A stretch of DNA of 34,484 nucleotides from an uncultured Gammaproteobacteria bacterium (GTDB lineage: Bacteria; Pseudomonadota; Gammaproteobacteria; PS1; Pseudothioglobaceae), in the NCBI GenBank assembly GCA_913054335.1, contig CAJXHL010000009.1:1-34484 (forward strand), in the 5' to 3' direction. Made by a program: the position numbers and the translations under genes. A model generated the notes under the pieces. The model ran no database searches and was not told the origin of the DNA. It saw nothing but the letters and a program-made list of their open reading frames with translations. Position 1 is the first letter of the stretch. The number at the start of each line of letters is the position of its first letter. Shown one piece after another: positions 32,661 through 34,484 of the stretch.

Positions 32661-33700
32661 GACACCTCCCGAAGATTGGTAATGATTGGGTATTGTTTAA
32701 GGTGGGTAATATGCGACCAAACAATGAGCACATTATCCAATAATAAGGTCATGTTTACAGGGTCTTGTGCCAATGAAATCGAACGGGAAATATCATCCAG
32801 TAATCGAAATAAATTATCCAAAGATGCCTTGTTAACAACTTTGTTTAACTCCAATAGCGCGCCCTGCGTTTTAAGCAGTTTTAAGCGGACACCCTCAGTG
32901 ATCAGCTGCTGCAAACAAACAAGAGTTTCTAATTCATACCCCTCAAACAGTTTTGTTTCTATAGTTTTAGCCGGATTCATTGCCATTTCCAATAAATGGT
33001 TCTGCCAACTTTGAAACTGAAGAAAATAATCTCCCTGTAATTCCTCTACCGCCTTAAATGGGATACCGTGGGCATTTTCAAGCAACTGAGCTGCATCAAA
33101 ATCACTGCGTTTTTCACTATCAATATGCTTGGATAACCACTCGACACTCTCAGAATCAAAAGTCGGACTAATGTGTACACTCTGGCAACGAGAAAGAATG
33201 GTTGCTGGCAGTGCATTAGCATTATGCGCCAGTAAAATAATCAGGGTATTCTCTCGAGGCTCTTCGAGAGTCTTGAGTAGACTATTGGCAGCATTTACGT
33301 TCATCTGATCAGCATAGAAAATAACACCAATTTGTAACGCATCTGCAGTTTTGCTAAGAATATCGCAAAAAGCTCGGATTTGGTTTACTCGAATTTCTTT
33401 TGATTCCCTGCCAGACTCACTCAATTCTGGGCGGCAAAAAACCATATTAGGATAATGCGACCTTCTAATAAGCACACTTTGATCCAACACATCTCTAGGA
33501 TTGTCTTTGGCAAGTTGTCGGCAATGCTGACACTCGCCACAAACGCTATTTTCACACAATAGCGTTTGAATAAAACGCATGGCAAGTTCAAACTTGCCAA
33601 TTTTTTCAGCACCAGTGATAAGTAGTGCATGTGGCAAATGGTTTTGCTCTAGCATTTGCGTCAGTTTTGCAAAAGCATTTTGGTGCCAAGGAAAAATCAT
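32657..33700 (-). CDS. holB: DNA polymerase III subunit delta'
   Basis: [48 protein letters not shown]. Confidence 0.93.
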   Translation of the reverse strand: MIFPWHQNAFAKLTQMLEQNHLPHALLITGAEKIGKFELAMRFIQTLLCENSVCGECQHCRQLAKDNPRDVLDQSVLIRRSHYPNMVFCRPELSESGRESKEIRVNQIRAFCDILSKTADALQIGVIFYADQMNVNAANSLLKTLEEPRENTLIILLAHNANALPATILSRCQSVHISPTFDSESVEWLSKHIDSEKRSDFDAAQLLENAHGIPFKAVEELQGDYFLQFQSWQNHLLEMAMNPAKTIETKLFEGYELETLVCLQQLITEGVRLKLLKTQGALLELNKVVNKASLDNLFRLLDDISRSISLAQDPVNMTLLLDNVLIVWSHITHLKQYPIITNLREVS

Positions 33701-34314
33701 AGCTGCTCTAAATAGGAATGAATTTGTTGACTCACTTGGTCAATTTGGACAGAGGCATCAACCAGTTTAATACGCTCGGGATATTGTTGTGAGCGGTCAA
33801 TAAACACTTGTCTAACTCGCTCAAAAAAGGCTCGCTCTTCCTGTTCAATGCGATCTTTGGATGAACGCGCCTCAATTCTTTTCATGCCAATCTCGACACT
33901 AAGGTCCAATAACAGTGTCAAATCAGGGCGAAACTCTCCTTGCACCCAATTTTCGAGCGCCTCAATCCTAGACAAATCTAATGATCTGCCACCACCTTGA
34001 TAAGCAAAAGAGGCGTCAGTAAAGCGATCACTCACTACCCACTTACCCTGTGCTAAAGCGGGCTTTATTTTATTTTGAATATGCTCATTTCGCGCACTAA
34101 ACATCAGCAACAATTCCGTATCACTGTGCATGGTACCTGTTTCAACACCAAGTAGTAGCGCACGAATTTTTTCACCCAGATCGGTACCACCTGGCTCACG
34201 CGTTCTTACAACTTCTACGCCTTTTTTCGCTAGATAAGAGCAAATAAACTCAATTTGCGTACTTTTGCCCGCACCTTCTACGCCATCTATGGTGATAAAT
34301 TTACCTTGTTTCAT
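33697..34314 (-). CDS. tmk: Thymidylate kinase
   Basis: FITIDGVEGAGKSTQ P-loop, REPGGTDLGEKIR, DRFTDASFAYQGGGR. Confidence 0.97.
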   Translation of the reverse strand: MKQGKFITIDGVEGAGKSTQIEFICSYLAKKGVEVVRTREPGGTDLGEKIRALLLGVETGTMHSDTELLLMFSARNEHIQNKIKPALAQGKWVVSDRFTDASFAYQGGGRSLDLSRIEALENWVQGEFRPDLTLLLDLSVEIGMKRIEARSSKDRIEQEERAFFERVRQVFIDRSQQYPERIKLVDASVQIDQVSQQIHSYLEQL

Positions 34315-34484
34315 AGTGATAATTTTAGACTAGATGCTAGAGGCTTTTGCATATATCATTTTAGATTTGATAGTGGGATTTTTAATATTTTACAAGGCAT
34401 ATTTTTAGAAGTGTTACTTGTTGTAAGGCGATAAAATTTAACTCAGGAAAATGTAAAAAATCCCCTATCCCAAAGGGCTGAGGC

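Overview
AT-rich bacterial chromosome segment, almost entirely coding and largely housekeeping. Protein content (nuo, tusA/dsrE2, cytochromes) suggests a gammaproteobacterium, possibly a sulfur oxidizer of the SUP05/Thioglobus type; that placement is inference. The core is a complete 14-subunit respiratory complex I operon on the minus strand (nuoA at ~16.8 kb to nuoN at ~2.2 kb). Upstream of nuo lie tldD and yhdP. Other minus-strand blocks are yggS/pyrK-like/argB, DUF4396/cytochrome c/hemW/rdgB, and tmk/holB/hemL/LOG/HAD. Plus-strand genes are a c5-type cytochrome, rpiA, tusA and dsrE2. At the left end is a TetR + MBL-fold hydrolase pair with a clear promoter/operator. No rRNA, tRNA, CRISPR array or transposase was recognised. 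The least-explained signals are two structured inserts inside the nuo operon. One is a ~268-bp block bounded by 22-bp inverted repeats between nuoF and nuoG, carrying an 83-codon ORF coupled to both neighbours. The other is a ~104-bp imperfect palindrome between nuoE and nuoD. I found no convincing novel multi-gene defence or biosynthetic system. The DUF4396 + lipoprotein cytochrome c + hemW trio and the single-domain asparaginase are the protein-level items most worth a check.
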